From Hungatella effluvii (lineage in GTDB: Bacteria > Bacillota > Clostridia > Lachnospirales > Lachnospiraceae), in NCBI RefSeq assembly GCF_003201875.1, contig NZ_QJKD01000001.1, forward strand, positions 557,536-621,535: 64,000 bases of DNA, in the 5' to 3' direction. The notes below the pieces were generated by a model. The model saw nothing but the letters and a program-made list of their open reading frames with translations, was not told where the DNA came from and made no database searches. Of the stretch, positions 1 to 11,400 are shown one piece after another. The first letter of the stretch is position 1; each line of letters opens with the position of its first letter. A program made the translations under genes and the position numbers.

Positions 1-365
1 TCGTTCCGAAGCTTCCAGGCCAGCTGGCCGTGTCCGACGTCCACGGCATAGACCCTTACAGCCCCGTTCTGAAGCATGCAGTCGGTAAAGCCGCCGGTGG
101 AAGAGCCTACATCCATACAGGTCTTTCCCTCCAGCATGACGCCGAAATGACTCATGGCCTTTTCCAGCTTAAGTCCGCCACGGCTCACATACTTTAACGT
201 ATGACCCCGCACTTCAATATTCGCGGACTCATCGAAGGTGGTTCCGGCCTTATCTTCCTTCTGACCTTCCACATAGACGATTCCGGACATGATCACAGCC
301 TTCGCCTTCTCCCTGGATTCCGCTAAATTCCGTTTCACTAAAAGCACATCTAATCGTTCTTTCAT
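1..365 (-). CDS. tlyA: TlyA-family rRNA methyltransferase / hemolysin-like protein (3' part missing)
   Basis: The translated N-terminal ~121 residues start MKERLDVLLVKRNL, an S4-type RNA-binding domain. A linker with SRGGLKLEKA follows, then the start of a Rossmann methyltransferase with the SAM-binding motif DVGSSTGGFTDC. This order is typical of TlyA proteins, which 2'-O-methylate cytidines in rRNA; the hemolysin name is historical. The gene runs off the left edge, so roughly half of the usual ~270 residues is present. Its ATG overlaps the stop of dxs in an ATGA, indicating translational coupling at the end of the nusB-xse-ispA-dxs operon. The family call is firm; the modified bases are family knowledge. 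Confidence 0.9.
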   Translation of the reverse strand, partial: MKERLDVLLVKRNLAESREKAKAVIMSGIVYVEGQKEDKAGTTFDESANIEVRGHTLKYVSRGGLKLEKAMSHFGVMLEGKTCMDVGSSTGGFTDCMLQNGAVRVYAVDVGHGQLAWKLRN

Positions 366-2278
366 GCCTTCTTTTCCTCTGTATTGATAGTCTTCCATTC
401 CATATTCTGACGCTCGGTATCGAGATATTCCTTCTTCATCCTCCAGATCACGGAGTCACTGTCGATTCCCAGACCTTTTCTCAGAAGCGATACATTGCCG
501 TGCTCCACATAGCCGTCCGGAATGGCGATATTCATCACCTTCACGTGCGGATAGTGCTCGTGGATATACCGGGTGACCATGAGGCCGTAGCCGCCCTGAA
601 GGACATTCTCCTCCATGGTGACGATCAGCCAGTGGTTTTTCGCAAGGCGGTCCACCAGCTCCTCGTCAAACGGCTTGACAAACCGGCCGTTGGCCAGCGT
701 ACAGCTCCAGCCCTCTGACTTTAGCTTCTCCCGGACGTGCTCTCCCGTACTCACCATACTGCCCACGGCCAGAAGGGCAATGTCCTTTTCCTCGTACAGC
801 ATCTCGCCTCTGCCGTATTCGACAGGCGCGTTAAATTCCTTCAAGCCTCTGTAGGCCTCTCCCCTCGGATAGCGAATGGCAAACGGCCCACCGAAGGACA
901 CGGCAAATTCCAGTCCCGCCTTCAGCTCCCATAAATTCTTCGGGGCGAAGATGCTCATGTTCGGGATTGCCGATAAGAAGGATAAATCAAAGATTCCCTG
1001 ATGGGTCTCGCCGTCGCTGCCGACCAGTCCGGCACGGTCCACGGCAAATACCACAGGCAGATTCTGGATACAGACATCATGCAGAATCTGATCGAAGCCT
1101 CTCTGTAAAAAGGATGAGTAGACCGCCACCACCGGCTTCAAACCGCCGGCAGCCATCCCAGCCGCGGAAGTCACCGCATGCTCCTCCGCGATTCCGACAT
1201 CGAAGAACCGTTCCGGATAGAGACGGCTGAAACGCTTGAGTCCGGTTCCGTCCGGCATCGCTGCCGTCACCGCCGTGATCTTTGGGTCCTTTTCCGCCAG
1301 CTGACAGATCGTCTTGGAAAATACGTCCGTATAGCTGGGATTCTTTTTCTCTTTTTTCGATTCCCCTGTGAGCACATCAAATGGTTCCACACCATGGAAT
1401 CTGGACGGATTCTTTTCCGCAGGCTCATAGCCTTTTCCCTTTTTCGTGATAACATGGACGAGAACCGCGTGGTCCAGCTTTTTCGCCTCTTTGAGCGCTC
1501 TGGCCAGGGCCTTGACATCATGGCCATCCACCGGTCCCAGATACGTGATTCCCATGTTTTCAAACAGCATTCCCGGAATCAGGAGCTGCTTGATGCCGTT
1601 TTTCGTACGGCTGATCTTGTCAATCAGTTCATCTCCAATTACCGGGATTCTGGAAAGGATATTTGTCACATATTTCTTCAGATCCAGGTATCCGTCGCCG
1701 GTCCGGATTCCATTTAAATACCTGGACATTCCCCCGACATTTTCGGAAATGGACATGTTGTTGTCATTTAAAATAATGATGAAATTCTTCTTCATGCGGG
1801 CAGCGTTATTCAGCGCCTCATAGGCCATACCGCCGGTTAATGCACCGTCGCCAATCACAGACACGACGAAATGGTCCTGTCCGGAAACATCCCTGGCCTG
1901 TGCAAGACCGAGTCCTGCCGAAATAGAAGTAGAACTGTGACCTGTATCAAAGGCGTCGCAGGGGCTCTCCTTCCGTTTCGGGAAGCCGCTCATCCCGCCG
2001 TACTGCCGCAAATCGTCAAACTCACCCTTTCTGCCGCTTAAGATCTTATGAGTGTACGACTGATGTCCCACATCCCAGATGATCTTATCCTTCGGCAGAT
2101 CAAACACGAGATAAATAGCCATGGTCAGCTCCACGACTCCCAGATTGGAAGCCAGGTGCCCTCCGGTCCTGCTGATCTTTCCGATCAGAAAGTCCCGTAT
2201 CTCCTGTCTCAGTATATCCAGTTCTTTCCCCGTCAGTTTCTTGATATCCTCCGGGCCATTGATTAATTCCAGTATCAT
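362..2278 (-). CDS. dxs: 1-deoxy-D-xylulose-5-phosphate synthase
   Basis: This 638-aa protein has the full length of DXS, the thiamine-diphosphate enzyme that condenses pyruvate and glyceraldehyde-3-phosphate in the first step of the MEP isoprenoid pathway. Visible signatures are DVGHQSYTHKIL near residue 70, the ThDP/Mg motif GDGALTGGMAYEALNNA near 150, the transketolase-like pyrimidine domain with GIAEEHAVTSAAG near 365 and DRAGLVGSDGETHQG near 415. It lies 17 bp downstream of ispA and overlaps tlyA by 4 bp. Pairing dxs with ispA places supply and elongation of isoprenoids in one transcript, as in many Clostridia. Confidence 0.98.
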   Translation of the reverse strand: MILELINGPEDIKKLTGKELDILRQEIRDFLIGKISRTGGHLASNLGVVELTMAIYLVFDLPKDKIIWDVGHQSYTHKILSGRKGEFDDLRQYGGMSGFPKRKESPCDAFDTGHSSTSISAGLGLAQARDVSGQDHFVVSVIGDGALTGGMAYEALNNAARMKKNFIIILNDNNMSISENVGGMSRYLNGIRTGDGYLDLKKYVTNILSRIPVIGDELIDKISRTKNGIKQLLIPGMLFENMGITYLGPVDGHDVKALARALKEAKKLDHAVLVHVITKKGKGYEPAEKNPSRFHGVEPFDVLTGESKKEKKNPSYTDVFSKTICQLAEKDPKITAVTAAMPDGTGLKRFSRLYPERFFDVGIAEEHAVTSAAGMAAGGLKPVVAVYSSFLQRGFDQILHDVCIQNLPVVFAVDRAGLVGSDGETHQGIFDLSFLSAIPNMSIFAPKNLWELKAGLEFAVSFGGPFAIRYPRGEAYRGLKEFNAPVEYGRGEMLYEEKDIALLAVGSMVSTGEHVREKLKSEGWSCTLANGRFVKPFDEELVDRLAKNHWLIVTMEENVLQGGYGLMVTRYIHEHYPHVKVMNIAIPDGYVEHGNVSLLRKGLGIDSDSVIWRMKKEYLDTERQNMEWKTINTEEKKA

Positions 2279-2295
2279 AATTTAACCAGATCCTT

Positions 2296-3183
2296 TTACT
2301 TTTCCCGGCTCACCAGCATGTGAATCAATGCCTCCAGGAATTCGTTTTCCCCTGGCAGTTCATGAAGGATTCGGACAGCGTCGTCGGAAATCCGGGCCAC
2401 GTCCTTTTTTGCCTTCTCGAGCCCCTCCAGGGTCACATAAGTGGTTTTATTGTTCTTTTCATCGCTGAGTACCGGCTTTCCCAGCACTTCCATGCTGCTG
2501 GTCACATCCAGGATATCGTCCTGAATCTGAAATGCAACGCCGATGGCCGCGGCCATCTGTTCCACCAGCCGGGTCTCCTCCTCGTCAGCGCCGCCAAGCA
2601 GCGCGCCGATCATCATGGAAGCCTCTAAGAGAGCCCCCGTCTTTAAATGGTAGATAAAGTCCAGCTTTTCATGAGGAATGGGTTTATTAGTCAGCTCCAC
2701 ATCCACAGTCTGCCCACCTATCATGCCATAGATTCCTGTTTTCTGCGCCAAAATTCCGATACAGCGGCCCACGACCGCCGGATCCTCCGTCATGGCAAAT
2801 GCCTTTGCCGCAGTCTCCACTGCGTAAATAAGCAGGCTGTCGCCAGCAAGAACCGCCATGTCGTATCCGTACTTCACCCATGCGGTCGGAAGCCCTCTCC
2901 GGAGTTCGTCGTTATCCATACAGGGAAGGTCGTCGTGAATCAGGGATGAGGTATGGATCATCTCGATGGCCGCCATAAACGGTTCGACCACCTCCCGGCT
3001 GCCGCCAAACAACCGGTATGTCTCCTCCATCAGCATGGGACGCAGCCTCTTGCCGCCGGCGCGCACGCTGTAATTCATGGCATCGAGAACGGTCTTCTGA
3101 TATCCATCCGCAGCCGGAAGATAATGCTCCACCACAGCTTCCACTTCCCTCGTTCTGGTCTCCAGCATCTCATTAAAGTTCAT
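2296..3183 (-). CDS. ispA: Polyprenyl (farnesyl) diphosphate synthase
   Basis: A 295-aa trans-isoprenyl diphosphate synthase that condenses IPP with allylic diphosphates, most likely to farnesyl diphosphate. The first aspartate-rich motif is visible in SLIHDDLPCMDND and the second in AFQIQDDILD; GGKRLRPML marks the substrate-binding helix. The start is taken as the ATG of MNFNEML at 3183, which overlaps xseB by 11 bp. A longer in-frame start at 3213 lies inside xseB and is less likely. Chain length (C15 versus C20) cannot be decided with certainty from sequence alone. Confidence 0.93.
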   Translation of the reverse strand: MNFNEMLETRTREVEAVVEHYLPAADGYQKTVLDAMNYSVRAGGKRLRPMLMEETYRLFGGSREVVEPFMAAIEMIHTSSLIHDDLPCMDNDELRRGLPTAWVKYGYDMAVLAGDSLLIYAVETAAKAFAMTEDPAVVGRCIGILAQKTGIYGMIGGQTVDVELTNKPIPHEKLDFIYHLKTGALLEASMMIGALLGGADEEETRLVEQMAAAIGVAFQIQDDILDVTSSMEVLGKPVLSDEKNNKTTYVTLEGLEKAKKDVARISDDAVRILHELPGENEFLEALIHMLVSREK

Positions 3184-3391
3184 GACTTTCACCATCTTCC
3201 TCCAGGACAACAATCTGTTTCTCTACCTTGTCTATCTTTTCATTGCAGGATTTCACAAGCTTCATTCCTGCCTCATAATATTTAAAGGATTCCTCCAGAG
3301 AGCTTTCGCCGCTTTCCAGCTTACGAATAATCTCCTCCAGCTCCTGAAAGGTCTCCTCAACGCTTTTCTCTTTCTTTGCAGCCATTCGCAT
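3173..3391 (-). CDS. xseB: Exodeoxyribonuclease VII small subunit
   Basis: A 72-aa protein with the usual XseB pattern: SVEETFQELEEIIRKLESGE followed by SLEESFKYYEAGMKL and a helical C-terminus. Several XseB copies wrap the long helical stalk of XseA to form exonuclease VII, which cuts single-stranded DNA into oligonucleotides. It sits 8 bp after xseA and overlaps ispA, the normal clostridial order. Confidence 0.95.
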   Translation of the reverse strand: MRMAAKKEKSVEETFQELEEIIRKLESGESSLEESFKYYEAGMKLVKSCNEKIDKVEKQIVVLEEDGESHEL

Positions 3392-3399
3392 CTGCCTCC

Positions 3400-4743
3400 T
3401 TACTGTCCGATGTCTTCTTTACCCTGGTACTGTGCTGCGGATTCACTGTTATTATGCAGCGCCGTACCAGTTCCAAGCTCCGCAGCAGCAGTGCCGGAAA
3501 CCACAGCATCGATCCGTCCATCGCGGATTCTCATCTGAATAAGATCTCCTTTTTTCACCTGTTCCACCGACTCGATCCGTCGGTTCTTATCATTGGTCAA
3601 AAAGCCGTAGCCGCCGCCGATCTTCTTGAGGGGAGACAGTCCATCCAGCCTGCTGCTCATAAGCTCCAGGCGATGCCTGTCCCTTACCGCCTGCTTTTCG
3701 ATGAGCTGCCTTAAGCGGCTTTCCGCCTCCACGGCACGGTTCCTGTCTGTCACAATCTGGGAAGCCATCCTGTTTTTCAGCTTTTCTTCCAGATCGGCCG
3801 CCCGCTGCCTGTTTTCCCTCACCTGGCGTCGCGGGTCAAAAAGCTGAAAACGGAGCCTGAACTGCTCCGTCTGATAGCGGTAACGTTCTAATTTTCTGGC
3901 CGCGGATTTCCCCAGGGCGTCCCGGTATAATTCCACCTGCCCTTCAAACTGGCTGTAATCAAACACCGCCAGTTCCGCCGCCGCGGACGGTGTCGGCGCT
4001 CTCATATCCGCCACATAATCTGCGATCGTCACATCGGTCTCATGTCCCACCGCCGAGATCACAGGCGTCTTACAGGCAAAGATGGCGCGCGCCACGATTT
4101 CCTCATTAAACGCCCACAAATCCTCGATGGAGCCGCCGCCTCTTCCCACGATGATCACATCCAGTCCCAGGCGGTCCAGCGTCTCGATTCCTTTTACAAT
4201 GCTGAATTTTGCGTTCTCGCCCTGAACAAGGGCCGGATAGAGATAGAGCTGAACATACGGATTCCTTCGTGCGGAAATGTTCATAATGTCCCGGACCGCC
4301 GCACCTGTCGGGGCTGTTACGATCCCGACCTTCCTGGCATAGCGCGGGATAGGCTGCTTGTACTCCGGGGAAAACATTCCCATCTCCTCAAGCTCGTCCC
4401 TCAGCTTCTGGAACCGTTCGAATAAATCTCCGACGCCTTCCTTCGTGATCTCCTGAGCGTAAAGCTGGTAACGGCCATCCCGCTCATAGACCTCGACGCT
4501 GCCCTTCGCGACCACCTTCTGGCCTTCCTCCAGCTTAAACGTCAGCCCTTTCCGCTGACCGGCAAACATCACACACGCGATCGCCGCCCCCCTGTCCTTC
4601 AGGGTAAAATAAATATGGCCGGACGTATGATACTTACAGTTGGACACCTCGCCCTTAATGGATATGCGGTTCAATGCAAAATCCTGGGCAAACATATTCT
4701 TAATATAAGCATTGACCTGTGAAACGGAATATACACTCGCCAT
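3400..4743 (-). CDS. xseA: Exodeoxyribonuclease VII large subunit
   Basis: A 447-aa protein with an N-terminal OB fold (YSVSQVNAYIKNMF... ISIKGEVSNCK), a catalytic domain with GGGSIEDLWAFNEE and SAVGHETDVTIADYVAD motifs, and a long coiled coil from about residue 270 to 380. These are characteristic of XseA, the nuclease subunit of exonuclease VII. It is 6 bp downstream of nusB and 8 bp upstream of xseB. Confidence 0.97.
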   Translation of the reverse strand: MASVYSVSQVNAYIKNMFAQDFALNRISIKGEVSNCKYHTSGHIYFTLKDRGAAIACVMFAGQRKGLTFKLEEGQKVVAKGSVEVYERDGRYQLYAQEITKEGVGDLFERFQKLRDELEEMGMFSPEYKQPIPRYARKVGIVTAPTGAAVRDIMNISARRNPYVQLYLYPALVQGENAKFSIVKGIETLDRLGLDVIIVGRGGGSIEDLWAFNEEIVARAIFACKTPVISAVGHETDVTIADYVADMRAPTPSAAAELAVFDYSQFEGQVELYRDALGKSAARKLERYRYQTEQFRLRFQLFDPRRQVRENRQRAADLEEKLKNRMASQIVTDRNRAVEAESRLRQLIEKQAVRDRHRLELMSSRLDGLSPLKKIGGGYGFLTNDKNRRIESVEQVKKGDLIQMRIRDGRIDAVVSGTAAAELGTGTALHNNSESAAQYQGKEDIGQ

Positions 4744-4749
4744 AGGCCA

Positions 4750-5193
4750 TTACACCAGTTTCGCCAGAACTCCGTTGATAAACGCCGGGGATTCATTCCC
4801 GCCGAACCGTTTCGCCAGTTCTACCGCCTCGTTAATCGCTACCTTTTCCGGTACCTCTTCATCGTATAAAATCTCATATAACGCAAGGCGCAGAATCGTC
4901 AGCTCCGACTTACCCATTCTCTTCGTCTTCCATCCTTCGGCCACAGCATCGATCTTCTCATCCAGCTCCGGAATCTTCCGCATAACGGCTTCCGTCTTGG
5001 CTTTTAAATAGCTTTCATCTTCCGGACTCATCTCCACATCATGAAGAATCTCATCTACCCCCTCCGGAGTCGTCTCATCTTCCTTCGGCTCGTCAAAATA
5101 CCGGTCTATCTGCTCCTCTTTTTCCTCTGCCGGATAGAAATCGGCACAGAAAAGCATCTTAAAGCAGTGTTCACGCAGTTTACTCCTGGTCAT
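4750..5193 (-). CDS. nusB: Transcription antitermination factor NusB
   Basis: The 147-aa protein starts [15 protein letters not shown] and ends with the NusB core [28 protein letters not shown]. NusB joins NusE (S10) to bind boxA in rRNA leaders. It is the first gene of the six-gene minus-strand operon, with a good promoter about 70 bp upstream. The length is slightly above the family norm because of an acidic insertion near residues 25-55. Confidence 0.95.
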   Translation of the reverse strand: MTRSKLREHCFKMLFCADFYPAEEKEEQIDRYFDEPKEDETTPEGVDEILHDVEMSPEDESYLKAKTEAVMRKIPELDEKIDAVAEGWKTKRMGKSELTILRLALYEILYDEEVPEKVAINEAVELAKRFGGNESPAFINGVLAKLV

Positions 5194-5261
5194 GGTTTGT
5201 GGTCCTCCTGTATGGTAATTCGTTGAATTTATAATGATTCATTACTTGGCATATTGGGTTT

Positions 5262-5290
5262 ATTATACCTTAATGCGCATTTTTCTACAA
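5262..5290 (-). promoter_or_regulatory. Sigma-A promoter of the nusB operon
   Basis: On the minus strand, TTGTAG is followed by a 17-bp spacer and a perfect TATAAT about 70 bp upstream of the nusB start. This is the best promoter in the intergenic stretch before the operon. Confidence 0.7.
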
Positions 5291-5379
5291 TACTTTTTCA
5301 GGATTTTGTGGCGGACGGACACCGAGCCTTCCGGCGTTCCTTATAATACAGGCCTGGACCTTCCTTTCTTCCGGTAAAG

Positions 5380-5409
5380 AAAAGCCGCAGCGGGATCGCT
5401 GCGGTTTTT
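5380..5409 (-). terminator. Intrinsic terminator of the fibre operon
   Basis: An 8-bp perfect GC-rich stem (CCGCAGCG / CGCTGCGG) with a GGAT loop lies 5 bp past the stop of the giant protein gene. On the minus strand it is followed by CTTTTCTTT. Confidence 0.8.
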
Positions 5410-5414
5410 CAAGT

Positions 5415-8400
5415 TCACTGCCGGACAATGATATTATACGGAACGCTCCTGTCTCCAAGGATAAATACCAGACGGTAAGTACCGGGAGTAATTTGATCTG
5501 CGTCAGGCACAGTGATATGGAATGTCTGGGTACCAGTATATTGTGAGCGTCCGCCCTCGGGCAGTCCACTGCTGCTTACATTCCAGTCATCCATTTTCAC
5601 GTAAGAGCCATTCTCCTTTTTGTAAAACTCTGCCTGCACCGCAGTTCCTTCTGCTGCATTTTTAACAATATAATCTGCATAAACTATCATTTCCGATCCA
5701 GGAGAAAATAATCTTTTCCCCTCATGGGTAAAAATCTTCAATCCATATTCCGGATTTTCTTCTGCCGTATAATCAGTTACGGCAGACGTGATTGCCGCTC
5801 CGCCAGAATTCACTCCTGTTGAAAAAAGCTGTACCGATACGCGGTTTTCGCCCGGAGGTAATCCTACGGTATCTGTAGTGCTCATGGTAACAAAAAAGCT
5901 TCCCTTCTCCAGATCGCTCAAGCTGATGGGCAGATAAACCCTGCCGCCAACCGGATAGTAATTCTTTTCTCCGACAGTGAATACCGTTCCGTCCGGGAAA
6001 ACGGTTCCGTCCTCAGGCTGCATTACCGCCGCCGCCCCATCCAGCATACGGGTATCGTTTCTAAGCGCCACCTCCAGCTGAAACGTATGCTCACCGCGGG
6101 AAAGACCATCGCCCCCGCTTACGGTTAAAGACACGGACGAATTATTTACCGTAAAACCGGCTCCTATGGAATCTGCACTCTCTTCATTGCGGAGACGAAG
6201 GCTGTACTCATCTGCGGTTATCCCGTCCGACGAGTCAAATTCCATGATAACAGTAATCGGATTGCTGCCTGTCTCACCAGTCAGTTTACTGCCGGCCCAC
6301 ATCTTCTCGAATTCATCAAGCTTAATCTTTTCGTCCTGCTCATTTCCCGTTACACGGTATGTATAAAATGGCTTCCCCTGTTCTGTCAGAGTCAATTTCG
6401 TTCCCGCCGGAAGCGGAATTCGTTTTCCGGACTTCTGCAGTTCGAGCCACAGATCCGCAGCATTGTATGGCTTTCTGAGTATAAACGATGCCGTCACCGA
6501 ACTTTTAGGAGAGATCATAATATTTTCTGCTGCCTCGAAACCATTATATTGTTTTCCGCTGGCTGTCTTTATTTCGGAAACCGCTGATTCTTCCCAGTGA
6601 ACATTCAGTTCAATGGTAACCGTCACGCCGCTTCCATCCTGCAAACTTAATGCCAACACATCAATATCGTTCTTTGCCGTAAATCCGGGCGCGTTGTAAA
6701 GGGTAAACTTTATGGCCGCTTCATACCGGCTGTCGGTTGATCCAATTCTCACGGAATCCGCTTCCGTATAGCCGCTCAGGTCATAACTTTCTGCCATCAG
6801 GTCCGCGCTGTGCCATCCCTGACTCTGGATCGGCTGCATGGCGACTGCTATGTTGTACCCTGTAAGCTTCGTTTCAGAATTATAGCTGCATAATGCGGTT
6901 GTTCCCTTAAAATCGGTCTTCACGCCTGTTAAATCCAGCGTTCTGCTCATTCCGGACGGTATCACCAGCTTCCCCGTGTAATTGCCGCTCTGTGTCGCGT
7001 AGAGTTCCACACTTTGATCGGACAGCGCAGCCGCCTTCGTGACTATTTCTATATTCAGGGTGGTCGTCTCTTTTTTTACATTTCCCTCGTAGCGTTCGAT
7101 CTCGGCAGCCACAGTCCCTAAGTCCTGACTCTTGGTAATCCCGTCGTTATCATAGGTCAGGTACAGCGTAATCTTAGGTACCTTTCCCTGACTGACAGAG
7201 CCTGAACTTTTTCCGATAATTGTATAGGAGGAACCCGAATTGGCCGTATGGGGTGAAATGATATGATCCGCATCTGAAATAAGCCCGATGTCTGTGCCTA
7301 TGCTCAGACCGAAACTGTTCAGCGGGTCTGCCTTAATCTTATTTTTCTCGGTTTCACTGTCAATAGAATCGTCGGATTTAATCCAATTTCCCTCCTTATC
7401 CTTTGCGGTATCTGCAAGCTTAACTGCGGCCGGAATCGTGATACTGCTGATTTTATAGACTGATTCATGCTCCGCAGGGGGCAGTTCAACCGTGCCTGAT
7501 GCAACAGAAAACCCATCCGCCGGCCCGTCTTCCAGCTTTTGCGCTGTCAGTACGGTTTCCCGCACAGCGCTGGCATTGGCCCCAGCCACCTGCCAGAAGC
7601 GGAAGCCCTGGTCAATGACATTCGTATACCCCAGTTCTCCCGACTGATCGGGCAAGGCAAAACCTCCGTCGTCCGGATTAGCATCATTGTTCTTGATCCG
7701 GGCGTAGGCATAGGCTTTTGCGGTCTCCTCCGCAAGCAGGTACGAATACCCATTAACCGCTCCATACGTTTCCGTTCCAGAATCGGCCGTTGATTTATGA
7801 GAGACAAGGAATACGGTACCGGTTGTCAGCATAATTGTATTGGAAATACTGGAAAGCTCCTCGTACTTCACTTCTTTTATTCCCGCCTCCGTAATCTGAA
7901 CACTCTTATAATTAGCCAATTCAATGGAAGCGGAATCCAGAACCAGCGTACTTCCGTTTGCCAGTACCAGACTGTTTCCCAATACGCCCAGCTTCTTCTG
8001 ATCTTCCTCCGTTTTTTCCAGATCTCCAATCCGGTTTAAAGAATACAATGCCGTCTGATTACTATTGGCCGCATCCGACTGTCCGGATAAATGGATATGA
8101 GAATTGATGAGACGAACCTGGTCTGCCCTCTGGATCGATGTAAGAGTGCTGCTGACGCTGTCCAGATTCCCGTTAGCGTCCGTTAGCTTTCTGCCATAAT
8201 TAGCCACGGTTACCAGTCTGACGGAACCGGCGTCACAGGAGGCGCCGCTGCCAAATACTCCGCCCGAAATACTCATTTTACTGCCGTCCTGATCTCCGCC
8301 GAAATCATACCCCTTTCCGTCTATATAAATATGTGAAAATCCTTTTACAGTTATGGTCGTATAATCCGGAGTATCTCCGCCAAAATCACCGCCGGCATAT

Positions 8401-11400
8401 ACAGAGCTTTCCACAGATAGATCGGATGCCTTCAAATCAGGTTTTTCACCCGGATTATCCTTATAGTGCTGGCATGCTCCTATCGCCTCCACCCCTATAT
8501 GCACATGAGTCGATCCATTCGTAATCCCCTGGTAGCCGCCGCCGAATACCTTGCCGCTGACCTTGCCGCCGACAAAGTTAATAAAAATCAAATCTTCAGG
8601 GTCGCCTTCTTCCGGCCCGTCATTGCTGAATTCACTGCCGCCGTATAAATTGCCGCGTATCCAGCCCCCCGTCATGTTGACGGTGGATCCGCCTAAGACA
8701 TAGCGCTCGCCAGCCTTGCCAAGTGCTCCTCCATAAACAGAACCGTTAATGGTTCCATCTTCTATTTTAATGTTGGTTTTTCCCTTAACCAGGCCTTCGC
8801 TTCCACCTCCATAGAGATTTTTCTCAATAATCCCACTGGTTATGGTCACTGATGCAGAACCGCTTATCTCGGCCTTTTCTCCGCCGCCATAGACGTATCC
8901 CTGTATCGTTCCGCCAGTGATGGATACGGAGGCATCTCCCCGAACCAGACCTTCACTTCCTCCTCCATAGAGATTACTCTCGATGATCCCATTGGTTATG
9001 GTTACTGACGTGGAGCCGCTTATCTCTGCTTTTTCTCCTCCGCCATAGACGTGTCCCTGTATCGTTCCGCCGGAAATGGATATGATGGTTTTTCCTTTGA
9101 CCTTCGCATTTTTTCCGCCTCCGTAGACATTTCCCTTTATGCTGCCGCCACTTATCTGAAAATGAACTAAAGAGCCTTCCTCAATACGGGCACAGTCATC
9201 GAATCCGGTCCGGCTGATTCCTTTACCGCCTCCGTATACATTTCCCTGAATCGCTCCCCCGGAGATGTTCAAGGTCACATTTCCTTTCAGATATGCATTC
9301 TGGGTGATATCATATCCGGGCGTCCCCGTTGTGTCATGCCCGCTTCCGCTCGTATAAACATCTCCTGTTATCTCTGCATTGTCTTTAATTGTAATTGTTA
9401 CGTCACCTGTCAAGCTTCCGAAATCTTTAGCTAACGTTTGATTGGCATCATTTTCTGCAGTAACACTGGCATCCCCGCCAATACCTGCTGCAAAGATATT
9501 TCCTACGACGCCCCCGGAAGCAGTAATCCTTACTTTTGATATTTCACTCCCACTGCTGGTAACATAGGCTGCGGAACCGGAACCGTATACATTATCCACA
9601 CTTCCCCCCGTTATATTGATATCCAGTTCACCGGAAAAAGTTGGAATGCTTTTATTTCTGCCCGATCCTGCCCCATAGATGCTTTTGACCGTTCCGCCTG
9701 AAATATTAAGGACCGTTGTTCCGGAATACGGAGATTTGATCTCAGTAAACCCTTGACAGCCGCCGACCAGCTTATCTACATTTCCCCCTTCTATGTTGAT
9801 TTCCACGTCTGCATTTTTTATTTCTCCACTGGCGCTGCCCGCAATAATAGTCGTTACATCTGCACTCCCCCCTACCGTAATAACGGCTTTCTTCTGCTTA
9901 ACATCGACAGAGGGCTTACTTCTTATATAACCTACAATTCTTGTGATTTTTCCGGCGTATACACTAATCTCTCCTACATTTTCAGTGATGTCATTCTGTC
10001 CGGATCCATACAAATAGATGCTTGAACCAGTTGTAACACTGCTGTTAATTCGAATATTATGTCCGTTACAATACATATGATCCAGGTTCAACAGTTTAAC
10101 AGAATCAAAGATAATTTCCTCGTACTGGTAAAAATCATTGTTTGCACTGTTTGCGTGATTCGATAATTCTATTTTATCATTGATACCTTTAATTGTGACA
10201 GGGACTGGATTGTCTGATAAAAAATTCCACTTCCATTTATTTTGCTCAGGCACCGAACTATTCCCTTTATAGGTATAATTTTGTGTCAATATAATCTGGT
10301 TACTTTCAACAGTTCCTCCGTATTCCCTCTTTTTTAGCCGCAATGCTGCCTCTTCCAACGTCTGAACGGCCTGATCGCTGGATTTTCCGGAATTGCTGTC
10401 TTTGCCATTTAACTGATCTACATAAATTATATTGATATCCTCTACCGCAGCCACTGCGTCTGAATACAGCACAACCGCCTCAGAAGCAGAGCGCGAACGT
10501 GTCAGTTTCACGGGAGTCATCACACACCGGTAATATAAATCAACACGATTTTCTTCAAGCGCGCTCTCGTATCTTGGAGTATCGGCCCCCTGAAGCTCCG
10601 TCCAGCCGCTTTCTGTCTCTATGTCACTGCCATCGGCTTCCGATGGGGTAGCGAAATGGGCAGAGTTCATGATTGTGATCTTCTTTCCTTCCTGCTGTTC
10701 TATATCCCCGGCACGATCAGTAACCTGCCACTGGTACCGGTACATAAATCCATCCGGATTTTCCGGTATCTTCCCGGTGCTGTTATCGATGACGGTATAC
10801 ACTGCCGTGTTCCCTTCCCGCTTCGCTTCCACGCGGAAATGATAGTTTTCGGCCTTTTCCCATACCGAGTACAAACTCAGATACTCTGCCTCCACCGCAG
10901 AAACGGCCTCCCCGGGAGTTCTCACCCGGCCAGGTCCCTCCCCTTCTAAAGTCCAGCCTTTAAACGTCTCCTGGTAAAATTCGTTATCCTCATGGAACAG
11001 ACTGATCTCTTCCGGACATTCCGGCAGAAGAATCTGTTCATCCCGGACCGGCAGTTCCATCTCTGCCATATCATCCAAAGCAACCGTAACAAGTCCGTCC
11101 GCCACTTCGTATCCGGCATATTCCGCCGCATCCATGAAAGTCTGATTGTCCTGAGAACAAATCACAAAACCTCTCTGATCCTCATAAAATATGGTCTCCG
11201 GGTTTTCGATCTGTTGTTCCGTTATGTACTCTATGGCGTATTCCGCTTCATCCTCCAAGGGATTTTTAATCTTCCTTCTGCCTTTGTCTGTGGTGGGATC
11301 CGTTACTGAGGCTGCTTCGTTTACTACTCCTGGCATTGTTTCCGCACTGGTCTCTGTTTCCACACCGGTCTCTGTTTCCACAGCAGCTCCAGTCTCCGCT

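Noticed and set aside
8765..9080. The regular 156-bp repeats were considered as a CRISPR-like or mobile repeat array
   Set aside because: They lie in frame within a beta-helix protein and encode the repeat module; there are no unique spacers.
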